From Gudongella sp049310905 (GTDB taxonomy: Bacteria > Bacillota > Clostridia > Tissierellales > Tissierellaceae), in contig NZ_JBMEMN010000006.1 of assembly GCF_049310905.1 (NCBI RefSeq), positions 18,651 through 82,650 of the forward strand: a DNA stretch of 64,000 nucleotides, written 5' to 3'. Position numbers and translations under genes: made by a program. The notes under the pieces were generated by a model. The model was not told the DNA's origin and made no database searches. It saw nothing but the letters and a program-made list of their open reading frames with translations. How positions within the stretch are numbered: the first letter of the stretch is position 1; every line of letters begins with the position of its first letter. Positions 1 through 8,314 of the stretch are shown here, one piece after another.

Positions 1-933
1 TTTAAGTTGACCTATGCCATTCTTAAACGCGTAATAATCAGAGCTTCCATGAGCTTTTACTACAGGTTTTGTGGTCCCAAGCAGTGGTGCTCCTCCGTGT
101 TCCCTGTAATCAAGTCTCTTTTTTAATATTTTAAGCTGTGGTTTTAGGAGTAGTGCCCCAAGCTTTGATCTAAAATCTGCCGTGAATGTTTCCTTTAAGA
201 GTGAAAAAATCGAAGATGCCATTCCTTCAGTAAGCTTGAGTACAACATTACCCACAAATCCATCACAAACCATTACATCTGCAATACCATAGGGCAAGTC
301 CCTGGCTTCAATGTTACCAATGAAATTAATATTAGATTCCTTCAGTGAATGGAAGGTATCTTTTGATAATTGGTTTCCTTTTGACTCCTCAGTACCAACA
401 TTAACGAGACCCACCCTAGGGTTTTTAACTCCCATTACCTCTTCCATATAAATTGAGCCCATTGAAGCAAATTGACTTAGATATTCAGGTTTTGTATCCA
501 TATTAGCTCCTGCATCAACAAGCAGTGAAACTCCTTTAAGTGTTGGGTATAGTACTGTTAGCGCTGCTCTGTCGATCCCTTCAATCCTCTTGACTATGAA
601 CAGGCCACCTGCTAGTAGCGCGCCAGTATTACCTGCAGATACAAAACCCTCACCTTTACCATCAGCTAGTGCCTGCATACCAACCACAAGAGAGCTATTC
701 CTCTTTCTTCTGATTGCCAATGTAGGATTTTCATCATTAGTTATGATTTCGGGAGCATCCATTACCATTATTTTCTCAATCGGATAGGTATATTTTTTTA
801 ATTGATTCTGAATCTTCTCTTCAGGGCCAGTAATTATTACGTCTATACCATATTCTTTTACAGCCTCAACAGCTCCTTTTACGGTTGATTCAGGAGCATT
901 GTCTCCTCCCATTCCATCTACAATTATCCTCAT
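1..933 (-). CDS. plsX: Phosphate acyltransferase PlsX (3' end outside window)
   Basis: PlsX makes acyl-phosphate from acyl-ACP, the first step of the PlsX/PlsY route to phosphatidic acid at the membrane. The frame is open for 311 codons from an ATG at 933 to the window edge, so about 20 residues of a usual 330-residue PlsX are missing. The N-terminus MRIIVDGMGGDNAPEST is the family signature, and further in lie SAGNTGALLAGG and GNIEARDLPYG, both typical of PlsX. A second in-frame ATG at 945 is possible, but a GAGGG ribosome site sits 6 nt before the ATG at 933. It follows rpmF on the same strand, the usual rpmF-plsX order of Firmicutes, but a hairpin terminator separates them here. PlsY is also in this window (36444-37031). 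Confidence 0.95.
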   Translation of the reverse strand, partial: MRIIVDGMGGDNAPESTVKGAVEAVKEYGIDVIITGPEEKIQNQLKKYTYPIEKIMVMDAPEIITNDENPTLAIRRKRNSSLVVGMQALADGKGEGFVSAGNTGALLAGGLFIVKRIEGIDRAALTVLYPTLKGVSLLVDAGANMDTKPEYLSQFASMGSIYMEEVMGVKNPRVGLVNVGTEESKGNQLSKDTFHSLKESNINFIGNIEARDLPYGIADVMVCDGFVGNVVLKLTEGMASSIFSLLKETFTADFRSKLGALLLKPQLKILKKRLDYREHGGAPLLGTTKPVVKAHGSSDYYAFKNGIGQLK

Positions 934-1012
934 TTTATCCCTCATTTTTTCTTATTTGTCGAGCAAACATTCAACAATGACATTTAAGCTTATCATATCT
1001 ATTTTAGCACAT

Positions 1013-1045
1013 AAAAAAAAGATAGTGAAGCTAATCACTATCTTT
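1013..1045 (-). terminator. Intrinsic terminator after rpmF
   Basis: On the minus strand an 11-bp perfect stem (1035-1045 with 1018-1028, 6-nt loop) runs into eight U residues (1020-1013). It ends the yceD-rpmF transcript before plsX. Confidence 0.85.
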
Positions 1046-1049
1046 CTCA

Positions 1050-1229
1050 TTACTCGACTACAATTACTTCCCTGTTCTTGTAATAGCCACAACTTCTGCA
1101 AACTCTATGTGGTTGTTTGGGCTCATGACATTGTGGACATTCAACAACTGTGGTTTTATTAAGTCTATAGGAAGACGCTCTTCTTTTGTCTCTTCTGGCT
1201 TTAGAAGTTTTCCTTTTTGGTACTGCCAT
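1050..1229 (-). CDS. rpmF: 50S ribosomal protein bL32
   Basis: A 59-residue zinc-ribbon protein of the large ribosomal subunit. The N-terminus MAVPKRKTSKARRDKRRAS is diagnostic of bL32. Two CxxC pairs (CPQC and CRSC) form a complete zinc site, so this is the zinc-containing form rather than the zinc-free paralogue. It starts at the ATG at 1229, behind AAGGAGGTG, 14 nt after the yceD stop. The yceD-rpmF-plsX order is conserved in many bacteria. Confidence 0.97.
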   Translation of the reverse strand: MAVPKRKTSKARRDKRRASSYRLNKTTVVECPQCHEPKQPHRVCRSCGYYKNREVIVVE

Positions 1230-1242
1230 TTAAAACACCTCC

Positions 1243-1758
1243 TTAATCATTTAGAGAAAGTTCCCTTAACTTTTCGAATCGTAAATCGCCTGTTTCAACG
1301 TTGCAGTCACATGTACCTTCATTAAGGTTCTTACCGCATTTTTGACACAAACCTTTGCAATTCTCGCTGCATAAAAATTTCATCGGTAGGGAACTTGCTA
1401 TCTGATTCCAAATATAAGTAGCGATGTCTACCTTCATGTCTTTGTAGTAAACGATCTCATCAGATTCCTCATCTTCGATGTTGTTCCCTGCTTTTTCTTC
1501 CATCAATTTTCCTGTAGCCTTGAAACTAATCTCATTGCTGCTCTCAGCAAGACACCTGTCACAAGGAGCTTGATAAATATAACTACCTTCTGTTTCAATG
1601 AGTATTTCGTCATCTACCATATAGAAAGTGCCTTCTATATGAATTGGATCAACAATTGAGGAAATATCCTCATTTGCAAACTCACCACTAGATATGTCAA
1701 ATGAAAAACTCATGACTTGTTTGCCGCTATCAAGAAAATTTGATAAATCAATTATCAT
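1243..1758 (-). CDS. yceD: YceD/DUF177 family protein (23S rRNA accumulation protein)
   Basis: About 171 residues. The C-terminal half has the cysteine pattern of the DUF177 family (CDRCL at mid-protein, then CSENCKGLCQKCG and CDC), a likely zinc site. In E. coli and plants the family is linked to 23S rRNA accumulation; its position directly before rpmF is the family's usual place. A GTG at 1767 would lengthen it by three residues, but the AGAGG ribosome site overlaps that codon and is correctly spaced (8 nt) for the ATG at 1758. A consensus promoter lies just upstream (1787-1815), so the pair yceD-rpmF can be expressed independently of ackA. Confidence 0.9.
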   Translation of the reverse strand: MIIDLSNFLDSGKQVMSFSFDISSGEFANEDISSIVDPIHIEGTFYMVDDEILIETEGSYIYQAPCDRCLAESSNEISFKATGKLMEEKAGNNIEDEESDEIVYYKDMKVDIATYIWNQIASSLPMKFLCSENCKGLCQKCGKNLNEGTCDCNVETGDLRFEKLRELSLND

Positions 1759-1786
1759 AGTTGTCACCTCTTAGACTAACAGTACT

Positions 1787-1815
1787 ATTATATATATGAG
1801 GGACATCTTTGTCAA
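1787..1815 (-). promoter_or_regulatory. SigA-type promoter for yceD-rpmF
   Basis: Reading the minus strand, a perfect TTGACA (1815-1810) is followed after exactly 17 nt by a perfect TATAAT (1792-1787). It lies between the ackA stop and the yceD start. Confidence 0.85.
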
Positions 1816-1818
1816 CAA

Positions 1819-3021
1819 CTATCTTGCGCTGACCAATCCCAAAGTATCTCTCGCAATCATAAGTTCCTCATTTGTTGGTATTACCATAATCGTAGCACTT
1901 GTAAGATCTTTGCTTAGAACAGCTTCCTTACCTCGTATACCGTTGTTTAAACTGTCGTCAATTCTAATATTTAGACACTCAAGTCCATCACAAACCATTT
2001 TTCTAATTACATCAGAATTTTCACCGATTCCTGCTGTAAATACAAGAACATCAATTCTGCACATTTGTGCAGCATATGCAGCGATATACTTCTTAACTCT
2101 GTTGGTAAATACCTTCAAAGCAAGAGCTGCCCTCTCATTGCCTTCTTCTGCAGCTATTTCAAGGTCTCTGAAATCACTGCTTAGTCCAGATATCCCAAGA
2201 ACACCTGATTCTTTATTAAGCATATTGTTTACCTGATCAAAAGTCATACCTTCCTTGTCCATTAGAAATGGAATTATTGCAGGGTCTATATCACCTGATC
2301 TGGTACCCATAGCTAGACCTTCGAGAGGAGTAAATCCCATACTTGTATCAACAGACTTTCCACCTTCTATTGCAGTAACACTTGAACCATTTCCAAGATG
2401 ACATGATACAATGTTTAAATCCTTTATATCTTTATTCATTAGCTCAGAAGCTCTTAAAGATACGTATTTGTGTGATGTTCCGTGGAATCCATATCTTCTT
2501 ATTTTGTATTTTTCATAATATTCATATGGAATGGCATAAATATAGTTTTCAGCCGGTATGGTTTGATGGAAAGCTGTATCAAATACTCCAACCATTGGTG
2601 TATTAGGCATCAATTCCTTGCATGCTTCTATTCCCATGATATTAGGAGGATTATGCAGCGGAGCAAGTTCAATATTCTTGTTCAGTGCATCCATAACTGC
2701 TTTATCTATCATAACTGAACCTGCAAAGTCTTCTCCACCATGTACTACCCTGTGTCCTACTGCTCCAATCTCATCCATTGATGTGATTGCACCATGGTCT
2801 TTGTCAATAATTACCTTAAGTACAAGTTCAATCGCCTTTTTATGGTCTTCCATCTTCTCTTCTATTACCACTCTTTCCTTTCCAGTGGTATCATGCTTTA
2901 TTTTGGAACCTTCTATTCCTATTCTTTCCACTAGCCCTTTTGCCATAACTTCTTCTCCCTGCATATCAATAAGCTGATATTTCAATGAGGAGCTTCCACA
3001 GTTCATTACTAAAATTTTCAT
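1819..3021 (-). CDS. ackA: Acetate kinase
   Basis: Converts acetyl-phosphate and ADP to acetate and ATP, the main substrate-level phosphorylation step of many anaerobes; cytosolic. At 400 residues it has full family length. Visible motifs are NCGSSSLKY at the N-terminus (phosphate-binding loop of the ASKHA fold), HRVVHGGEDF, GVFDTAFHQTIP, SCHLGNGSSVTAI and GIGENSDVIR. The ATG at 3021 follows TAGGAGGTCTGTAA. No phosphotransacetylase gene is adjacent, so pta must lie elsewhere. The neighbouring yceD-rpmF-plsX order is common in Clostridia. Confidence 0.98.
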   Translation of the reverse strand: MKILVMNCGSSSLKYQLIDMQGEEVMAKGLVERIGIEGSKIKHDTTGKERVVIEEKMEDHKKAIELVLKVIIDKDHGAITSMDEIGAVGHRVVHGGEDFAGSVMIDKAVMDALNKNIELAPLHNPPNIMGIEACKELMPNTPMVGVFDTAFHQTIPAENYIYAIPYEYYEKYKIRRYGFHGTSHKYVSLRASELMNKDIKDLNIVSCHLGNGSSVTAIEGGKSVDTSMGFTPLEGLAMGTRSGDIDPAIIPFLMDKEGMTFDQVNNMLNKESGVLGISGLSSDFRDLEIAAEEGNERAALALKVFTNRVKKYIAAYAAQMCRIDVLVFTAGIGENSDVIRKMVCDGLECLNIRIDDSLNNGIRGKEAVLSKDLTSATIMVIPTNEELMIARDTLGLVSAR

Positions 3022-3183
3022 TTACAGACCTCCTATCAGTATTTCTATATCAATAGTATTATATTTATGTTAAAAAATCAACAGAAGAAACCAAAAGCTT
3101 TAATAAAACCAAGATTAGTTTCCTAGAAAACCGTATTGTCATATACATAAAACCTGTACTTAAAAATTTATAGGCATTTTTAT

Positions 3184-3212
3184 TTGTACATGTCATGATC
3201 AAATGTTATTAT
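3184..3212 (+). promoter_or_regulatory. Probable promoter for tmcAL
   Basis: TTGTAC (3184-3189), a 17-nt spacer and TATTAT (3207-3212), about 85 nt before the tmcAL start. It lies in the AT-rich 276-nt spacer shared with the divergent ackA, in which I see no other feature. Confidence 0.55.
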
Positions 3213-3297
3213 TTTTAGTAACAAAGTATTTAAAAAAAACAATTATCGAATTTATGATCAGTCTATGTTAGATATAGATTGGAAAGGAGTCCATGAT

Positions 3298-4551
3298 TTG
3301 AAATTAGCAGGTTTGATTACAGAATACAATCCATTTCACTTTGGCCATAGAGTACACATAGAAAACACAAAAAATCTCACGGGAGCATCTCATATTATCG
3401 CTGTTATGAGTGGATCTTTCGTGCAGAGAGGAGAACCAGCACTTGTTGATAAATGGACAAGAGCAGAAATGGCAATAAAAAACGGTGTTGACCTTGTTGT
3501 TGAACTTCCTTTTATATATTCAGTTCAAACAGCAGAACTTTTTGCTTCAGGATCAACTAAAATTTTAGAGTCCATTAACTCAACAGATTATCTTGTTTTT
3601 GGTAGTGAATCCGGAAATATTGATGAACTTGATTCAATTGCATCAATTTTAGCATTTGAGCCTCCTCTATTTAAGAAATTACTGAAAGAACATCTCAACT
3701 ATGGAAATTCATTTTCTGTTTCAAGATCACTTGCATTGAAAGACTATGCTGAAGCTAATGGTATAGAATTAGGAGACACACTATCAATCATAAAAGAATC
3801 AAACAATATTCTTGGAATTGAATATCTTAAATCTTTGAAAAGATTAGAATCCTCAATCATTCCAATAACTTTCCAAAGACTGGGTGATAAGTATTCTGAA
3901 TTGGAAGTAAAAAGCGAAATTGCTTCTGCCACAGCTATAAGACATAGAATTAAAGAGAATGGTATTGAATCAGCTATTGAATTACTACCTCAGTCATCTT
4001 ATGATTCCATCTTCAGTTTTATCAAGAAGTACGGTAAAGTCAACGGACTTGGAAACTATTCACAAATAATCAATTATCTTCTATGCGTTAAGTCAGCAAC
4101 CGATATATCCGATTATTTTGATGTTGAGATTGGACTGGAAAACAGAATAAAAGACCTTTCAAGGATTAGTTCGGATCCACTTGAACTTATAAAAGCAATT
4201 TCAACGAAACGATATACTGAAACTCGAATTCAGAGAATGTTAATTCATATGCTGGTAGATCTAAAAAAAGAAGCCATTCTTGATGCATTTTCCAATGAAC
4301 CTGGATATATTAGAGTGCTTGCCAGCAATAAGAAGGGGTTTGAAATCATAAACAAAATCAAAGAAAACTCGGAGATTGAAATAATCAATAAACTGTCTGA
4401 TTCAATGAATAAGCTTAATAAGACAAATAAATCAATCCTTTTGTTGGATATACTGGCTACAGACTTATACTATCTTGGTCTTGATCTTATCAAGCCTGAA
4501 ATTGGAATGGATTTCAAAAAAAGTCCCTATATCAATATACACAATGGATAA
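3298..4551 (+). CDS. tmcAL: tRNA(Met) cytidine acetate ligase TmcAL
   Basis: TmcAL (B. subtilis YlbM family) uses acetate and ATP to make N4-acetylcytidine at the wobble base of elongator tRNA-Met. The family starts directly at its nucleotide-binding motif, seen here as GLITEYNPFHFGHRVH, followed by MSGSFVQRGEPALVDKWTRA. The open frame can be extended to an ATG at 3265, but the best start is the TTG at 3298: AAAGGAG sits 8 nt before it and homologues begin at that residue, giving 417 residues. It is transcribed away from ackA and converges on the coaD group. Its substrate is acetate, the product of the neighbouring ackA; whether that proximity matters is only conjecture. Confidence 0.93.
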   Translation: MKLAGLITEYNPFHFGHRVHIENTKNLTGASHIIAVMSGSFVQRGEPALVDKWTRAEMAIKNGVDLVVELPFIYSVQTAELFASGSTKILESINSTDYLVFGSESGNIDELDSIASILAFEPPLFKKLLKEHLNYGNSFSVSRSLALKDYAEANGIELGDTLSIIKESNNILGIEYLKSLKRLESSIIPITFQRLGDKYSELEVKSEIASATAIRHRIKENGIESAIELLPQSSYDSIFSFIKKYGKVNGLGNYSQIINYLLCVKSATDISDYFDVEIGLENRIKDLSRISSDPLELIKAISTKRYTETRIQRMLIHMLVDLKKEAILDAFSNEPGYIRVLASNKKGFEIINKIKENSEIEIINKLSDSMNKLNKTNKSILLLDILATDLYYLGLDLIKPEIGMDFKKSPYINIHNG

Positions 4552-4579
4552 AGGACCCACTTCATAGAGAGGGTCCTTT
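4550..4579. terminator. Hairpin at the convergent tmcAL end
   Basis: A 9-bp perfect stem, AAAGGACCC with GGGTCCTTT, around a 12-nt loop lies between the two convergent stop codons. The U-tracts are short on both strands, so termination may be partial. Confidence 0.6.
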
Positions 4580-4582
4580 GAG

Positions 4583-5029
4583 CTATTCTTTATTTCTCAA
4601 TTCTTTTCTATTGTCATTTAATAACTGAATCAATTCCTTGAAATTTTCTTGCGCTTCATAAAGGAGTCCATCTGCATATTCCAATGCGCCGTTTCTTATC
4701 TCTTCAGAGCTATATTCAGCCCTTTTAAGGATTTCATCTGCTCTCTGATTTGCTTGCTTGATAACCTCTTCTCTATCAATTAATTCTTCAAGTCTCACTT
4801 CTGCTTCGCTGATCATTGCTGTAGATGTCTTTTGAGCTTCATCAATTATCCTCTGTCGTTCCTCTTTTATCCATGCTGCCTGCTTAATCTCATCAGGTAA
4901 TTTTATTCTAATTTCCTTGACAATGTCAAGGATTTCATCTCTATCAATCATAACCTTACCAATTAGTGGTACACTGGTTCCTGCCTCCACAATGTCCTCA
5001 ACTTCATCGATTAAATTCAATAAATCCAT
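4583..5029 (-). CDS. Coiled-coil protein of unknown function (DivIVA/ATP-synthase-b-like)
   Basis: 148 residues, strongly charged, and predicted almost entirely helical with a heptad-like coiled coil from about residue 55 to the end. It has no signal peptide or membrane segment. Such proteins next to coaD in Clostridia are often labelled ATPase or ATP synthase subunit B only because of coiled-coil similarity; I see no catalytic motif. The N-terminus MDLLNLIDEVEDIVEAGTSV resembles other small cytosolic clostridial proteins of this place. The ATG shares its A with the coaD TAA stop (TAATG) and sits behind a G-run, so it is translationally coupled to coaD. Function unknown. Confidence 0.8.
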   Translation of the reverse strand: MDLLNLIDEVEDIVEAGTSVPLIGKVMIDRDEILDIVKEIRIKLPDEIKQAAWIKEERQRIIDEAQKTSTAMISEAEVRLEELIDREEVIKQANQRADEILKRAEYSSEEIRNGALEYADGLLYEAQENFKELIQLLNDNRKELRNKE

Positions 5030-5514
5030 TAACGAGCCCCCCCTTTAAACTTTTCTTTTAGTGCATCTTCCACAACTTCTGGTACAAAACATGATATTTC
5101 ACCGTTAAACGATGCTATTTCTCTTACGAGCGAAGAGCTTAAAAACGAGACTCCTGTCGAAGAAACCATAAAAAGAGTTTCCAGATCAGGATATGTTTTT
5201 CGATTTATCAAAGCGAGCTGCATTTCGTACTCAAAGTCAGAAACAGCTCTCAACCCTCTGATTATGGTACTGCATCCTTTCTTTTTAGCATAGTCTGTCA
5301 ACAATCCTGTAAATGAATCAATCTCTATATTATGAAGCTCTTTTGTTGATTCCTCAAGCAACTTAATTCTTTCATCCACTGTAAATACACTACTTTTTCT
5401 TTTATTGTCAAGTACAGAAATAATAACCTGGTCAAATCTGTCAGAGCATCTTTGTATTATATCAAGATGCCCGTTTGTAACTGGATCAAAGCTTCCTGGA
5501 TAAATTACTCTCAT
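5029..5514 (-). CDS. coaD: Phosphopantetheine adenylyltransferase
   Basis: Transfers AMP from ATP to 4'-phosphopantetheine to form dephospho-CoA, the penultimate step of CoA synthesis. At 161 residues it has the standard length. Motifs: YPGSFDPVTNGHLDII with the (H/T)xGH nucleotidyltransferase signature, IIRGLRAVSDFEYE, and VSSTGVSFLSSSLVREIA near the C-terminus. It overlaps the rsmD stop by four bases (ATGA), the conserved rsmD-coaD arrangement. The bifunctional coaBC gene of the same pathway is at 23569-24777. Confidence 0.98.
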   Translation of the reverse strand: MRVIYPGSFDPVTNGHLDIIQRCSDRFDQVIISVLDNKRKSSVFTVDERIKLLEESTKELHNIEIDSFTGLLTDYAKKKGCSTIIRGLRAVSDFEYEMQLALINRKTYPDLETLFMVSSTGVSFLSSSLVREIASFNGEISCFVPEVVEDALKEKFKGGAR

Positions 5515-6077
5515 ACTGCCACTCCTTCATTTCTGAAATATGTCATTTCCTTACTCCCATAGTTTCTGGTATCGAATAATTCAATTCCAGAATATCTTGA
5601 TTTAAAAATCATGGATTTATCATGTTCTACAATTATAATTCCATCGTGTGAAAGCATTTTATAATCTGCGATAAGCTGAAGTGTCTTATGAAATAATTCT
5701 TCAGCTGCATAGGGTGGATCAATATATATATAATCAAAGACTATATCAATAGAACTAAATTTTTTAATAGTTGTTCTGGCGTCTCCCCGTAAAACTTCTG
5801 CAAACTCTCTGAGTTTTGTATGTTCAAGATTTTTTCTAATTGCCTCTATACTGTCATAACTATTATCTACAAAATAGACCTTACTAGCCCCTCTGCTCAA
5901 AAACTCGATTCCAATTCCTCCACTGCCTGCAAACAAGTCCAAGACAATCGCTTCACTTTTTAGTGGAGATAGAATATTAAATAGTGATTCCTTGACCCTG
6001 TCCTCAGTCGGCCTTACAGAACCTCCTTTTGGTGCTATCAATTTGTGTCCTTTTCTAATTCCAGATATTACTCGCAC
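5511..6077 (-). CDS. rsmD: 16S rRNA (guanine(966)-N(2))-methyltransferase RsmD
   Basis: SAM-dependent methylation of G966 of 16S rRNA. It has 188 residues and full length. Motifs: MRVISGIRKGHKL at the N-terminus, RPTEDRVKESLFNIL, the SAM-binding LDLFAGSGGIGIE, and the catalytic DPPY within YIDPPYAAEEL. It overlaps coaD by ATGA, and recG lies 54 nt upstream, an arrangement common in Clostridia. Confidence 0.96.
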   Translation of the reverse strand: MRVISGIRKGHKLIAPKGGSVRPTEDRVKESLFNILSPLKSEAIVLDLFAGSGGIGIEFLSRGASKVYFVDNSYDSIEAIRKNLEHTKLREFAEVLRGDARTTIKKFSSIDIVFDYIYIDPPYAAEELFHKTLQLIADYKMLSHDGIIIVEHDKSMIFKSRYSGIELFDTRNYGSKEMTYFRNEGVAV

Positions 6078-6131
6078 ATCTAATCACCTACTTTTGCTAA
6101 CATTTTATCACAGATTTTACCATATTAAAAC

Positions 6132-8189
6132 CTAATTAAGCATTATTTCATCAGTCTTGGCTGAAAACAATTTGTTGATACTTTCCCTTACAGAACTATA
6201 TTCATCATCTGATAACCATGATTGATTATCTGCTATTGATATTGCTTCTTTCTGTGCAGACTTCAGAATATCGATATCCCTTATGAGATTGGCTATTCTT
6301 AATTCAGGAATTCCATGTTGTCTGGTTCCAAAAAACTCTCCAGGTCCTCTTAATTCCAAGTCTTTTTCAGATATCTTAAACCCGTCATTAGTCGATTGCA
6401 TAATTCTCATTCGTTCTCTACTAAGTTTTGTAGAACTATTGTTTACGAGAATACAATGTGATTGGTACTCTCCTCTCCCAACTCTACCTCTTAATTGGTG
6501 AAGTTGTGCAAGCCCAAATCTTTCTGCATTCATAATTAACATAATGCTTGCATTGGGAACATTGACTCCTACCTCTATCACAGTTGTTGAAATAAGAATA
6601 TCGATACGCTTATTTTTAAAATCAGTCATTATTGAGTCTTTTTCCTTCTGATTCATTCTTCCGTGAAGAAGAGCAACATTATGATTGTTAAAAACAGAAT
6701 TCTTTAATCGTACATATAATTCTTCGGCTGACATCACATGGAGTTTTTCAGACTCCTCTATTAATGGACAAACAATATAAGCTTGTCTACCTTCATCAAT
6801 TTGCTTTGAAACAAACTTATAAATCCTTTCTTCCATCGAATCATCTACTGCATAAGTCTTTATTTCCTGTCTCCCAGGCGGTAGCTCGTCGATAATTGAT
6901 ATATCTAGATCACCGTATAGTATCAGAGCCAAAGTTCTTGGTATTGGAGTTGCCGTCATAACAATTACATCTGGGGAAATTCCTTTATCTGAAAGAGTCA
7001 ATCGTTGTCGAACTCCAAATCGATGTTGTTCGTCTGTTATTGCCAACCCTAATCTTTTAAAAGCTACTTCTGTCTGGATTAATGCATGAGTACCTACAAT
7101 TATATCAATTCGACCTTTTACAAGTTCTGAAAGAACAAATTCTTTATCCTTTTTTGTTTGATTACCCGACAAAAAAGCAACTTTTATATTGATATTATTG
7201 AAAGCTTTCAATAGAGATTCATAGTGTTGCAGAGCAAGAATTTCGGTAGGTGCCATCATTGCGGCTTGATATCCATTTAATACAGCATTGTACATAGCAA
7301 CAATTCCAATTATAGTCTTTCCTGAACCTACATCGCCTTGTACCAGCCTATTCATCTGTGAATTACTGCCCATATTAGCCATAATTTCACCCAATACCCT
7401 CTTTTGGGCATCGGTTAACTCAAATTCAAGATTTTCTATAAATCCATCTATATACTCATGTTTTGGCATACTTACTCCATTATTATCAGTATTTGTCTTC
7501 TTTAGCTTTAAAAGACCTAACTGGAGTACTAGCAATTCTTCAAAGGCAAGCTGATTCCTGGATTCAATCATAGATTCAGGGCTATTTGGATAGTGAATTT
7601 GTTTAATGGCCTCCTTCTTGTCAATGAAGTTGTACTTAAGTAAAATCTCTCTAGGCAAAACATTTTTAACAGCTTGTAAATATTCATCCATAGCAGTCTT
7701 TATAATTTTTGTCATCTCTTTATTAGTGATACCTTCGGTTAAACCATAAACCGGAGTTATACCCTGACTAGTATTTTTACCTTCCCAGGGTTTGTATTCA
7801 GGATTATGTATTTGAATTCCAAAGGAATCCTTTTTTAATTTACCATACACAAGATATTCCTTACCTGGAATTAATCTATCTCTTAGATAATCCTGATTGA
7901 ACCATACCAGTTGAGCCGTAGTTGATTTATCTTCCACCTGGACTTTGAGAATAGATAACCCTCTTCTAGGTTTTATTAAGGAAGGTGGTAATTTTATAGC
8001 AACTTTATAAAGATTTTTATTCTCGCAGCTTCCTTCTGCCAAGACAGATATTTTCCTTTTATCTTCGTAATCCTTGGGCAGATAATAAAGTATATCTTCC
8101 ACCTTCTCTAATCCAAGTCTTTTCAGCCTATATGCTTTTTTTGGTCCCACACCTTTTATATATTGTACACCAGTATCTAAACCAGGCAT
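6132..8189 (-). CDS. recG: ATP-dependent DNA helicase RecG
   Basis: Branch-migrating helicase that remodels stalled forks and Holliday junctions. At 685 residues it is complete. An N-terminal HhH/wedge region (VQYIKGVGPKKAYRLKRLG, then an OB-like wedge at about 60-150) is followed by a superfamily 2 motor: Walker A GDVGSGKTIIG, DEQH box in AITDEQHRFG, TATPIPRTLAL, and the C-terminal helicase motifs with QLRGRVGRGEY. The ATG at 8189 has AGGAGG seven nt before it. A terminator from fakA lies 95 nt upstream, so recG probably begins a recG-rsmD-coaD-coiled-coil transcript. Confidence 0.98.
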   Translation of the reverse strand: MPGLDTGVQYIKGVGPKKAYRLKRLGLEKVEDILYYLPKDYEDKRKISVLAEGSCENKNLYKVAIKLPPSLIKPRRGLSILKVQVEDKSTTAQLVWFNQDYLRDRLIPGKEYLVYGKLKKDSFGIQIHNPEYKPWEGKNTSQGITPVYGLTEGITNKEMTKIIKTAMDEYLQAVKNVLPREILLKYNFIDKKEAIKQIHYPNSPESMIESRNQLAFEELLVLQLGLLKLKKTNTDNNGVSMPKHEYIDGFIENLEFELTDAQKRVLGEIMANMGSNSQMNRLVQGDVGSGKTIIGIVAMYNAVLNGYQAAMMAPTEILALQHYESLLKAFNNINIKVAFLSGNQTKKDKEFVLSELVKGRIDIIVGTHALIQTEVAFKRLGLAITDEQHRFGVRQRLTLSDKGISPDVIVMTATPIPRTLALILYGDLDISIIDELPPGRQEIKTYAVDDSMEERIYKFVSKQIDEGRQAYIVCPLIEESEKLHVMSAEELYVRLKNSVFNNHNVALLHGRMNQKEKDSIMTDFKNKRIDILISTTVIEVGVNVPNASIMLIMNAERFGLAQLHQLRGRVGRGEYQSHCILVNNSSTKLSRERMRIMQSTNDGFKISEKDLELRGPGEFFGTRQHGIPELRIANLIRDIDILKSAQKEAISIADNQSWLSDDEYSSVRESINKLFSAKTDEIMLN

Positions 8190-8284
8190 AAATCCACCTC
8201 CTCATTATTGTCAATTATAATATTTAAGTATCGAATAATAGCTTAGATGCTTTTCTTGATTCTCATGGAAGAAAAACCCTAATC

Positions 8285-8314
8285 AAAAAAGAAGCCCTGC
8301 TCAAGGGCAGGGTT
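8285..8314 (-). terminator. Intrinsic terminator after fakA
   Basis: On the minus strand ACCCTGC pairs with GCAGGGC/T across a 6-nt loop, and the hairpin is followed by six U residues (8290-8285). It overlaps the fakA stop codon. Confidence 0.88.

Noticed and set aside
1796..2236. 146-codon plus-strand open frame
   Set aside because: Antisense shadow of ackA without a ribosome site.
3022..3297. Possible regulatory RNA between ackA and tmcAL
   Set aside because: No conserved motif or terminator found; only a likely tmcAL promoter.
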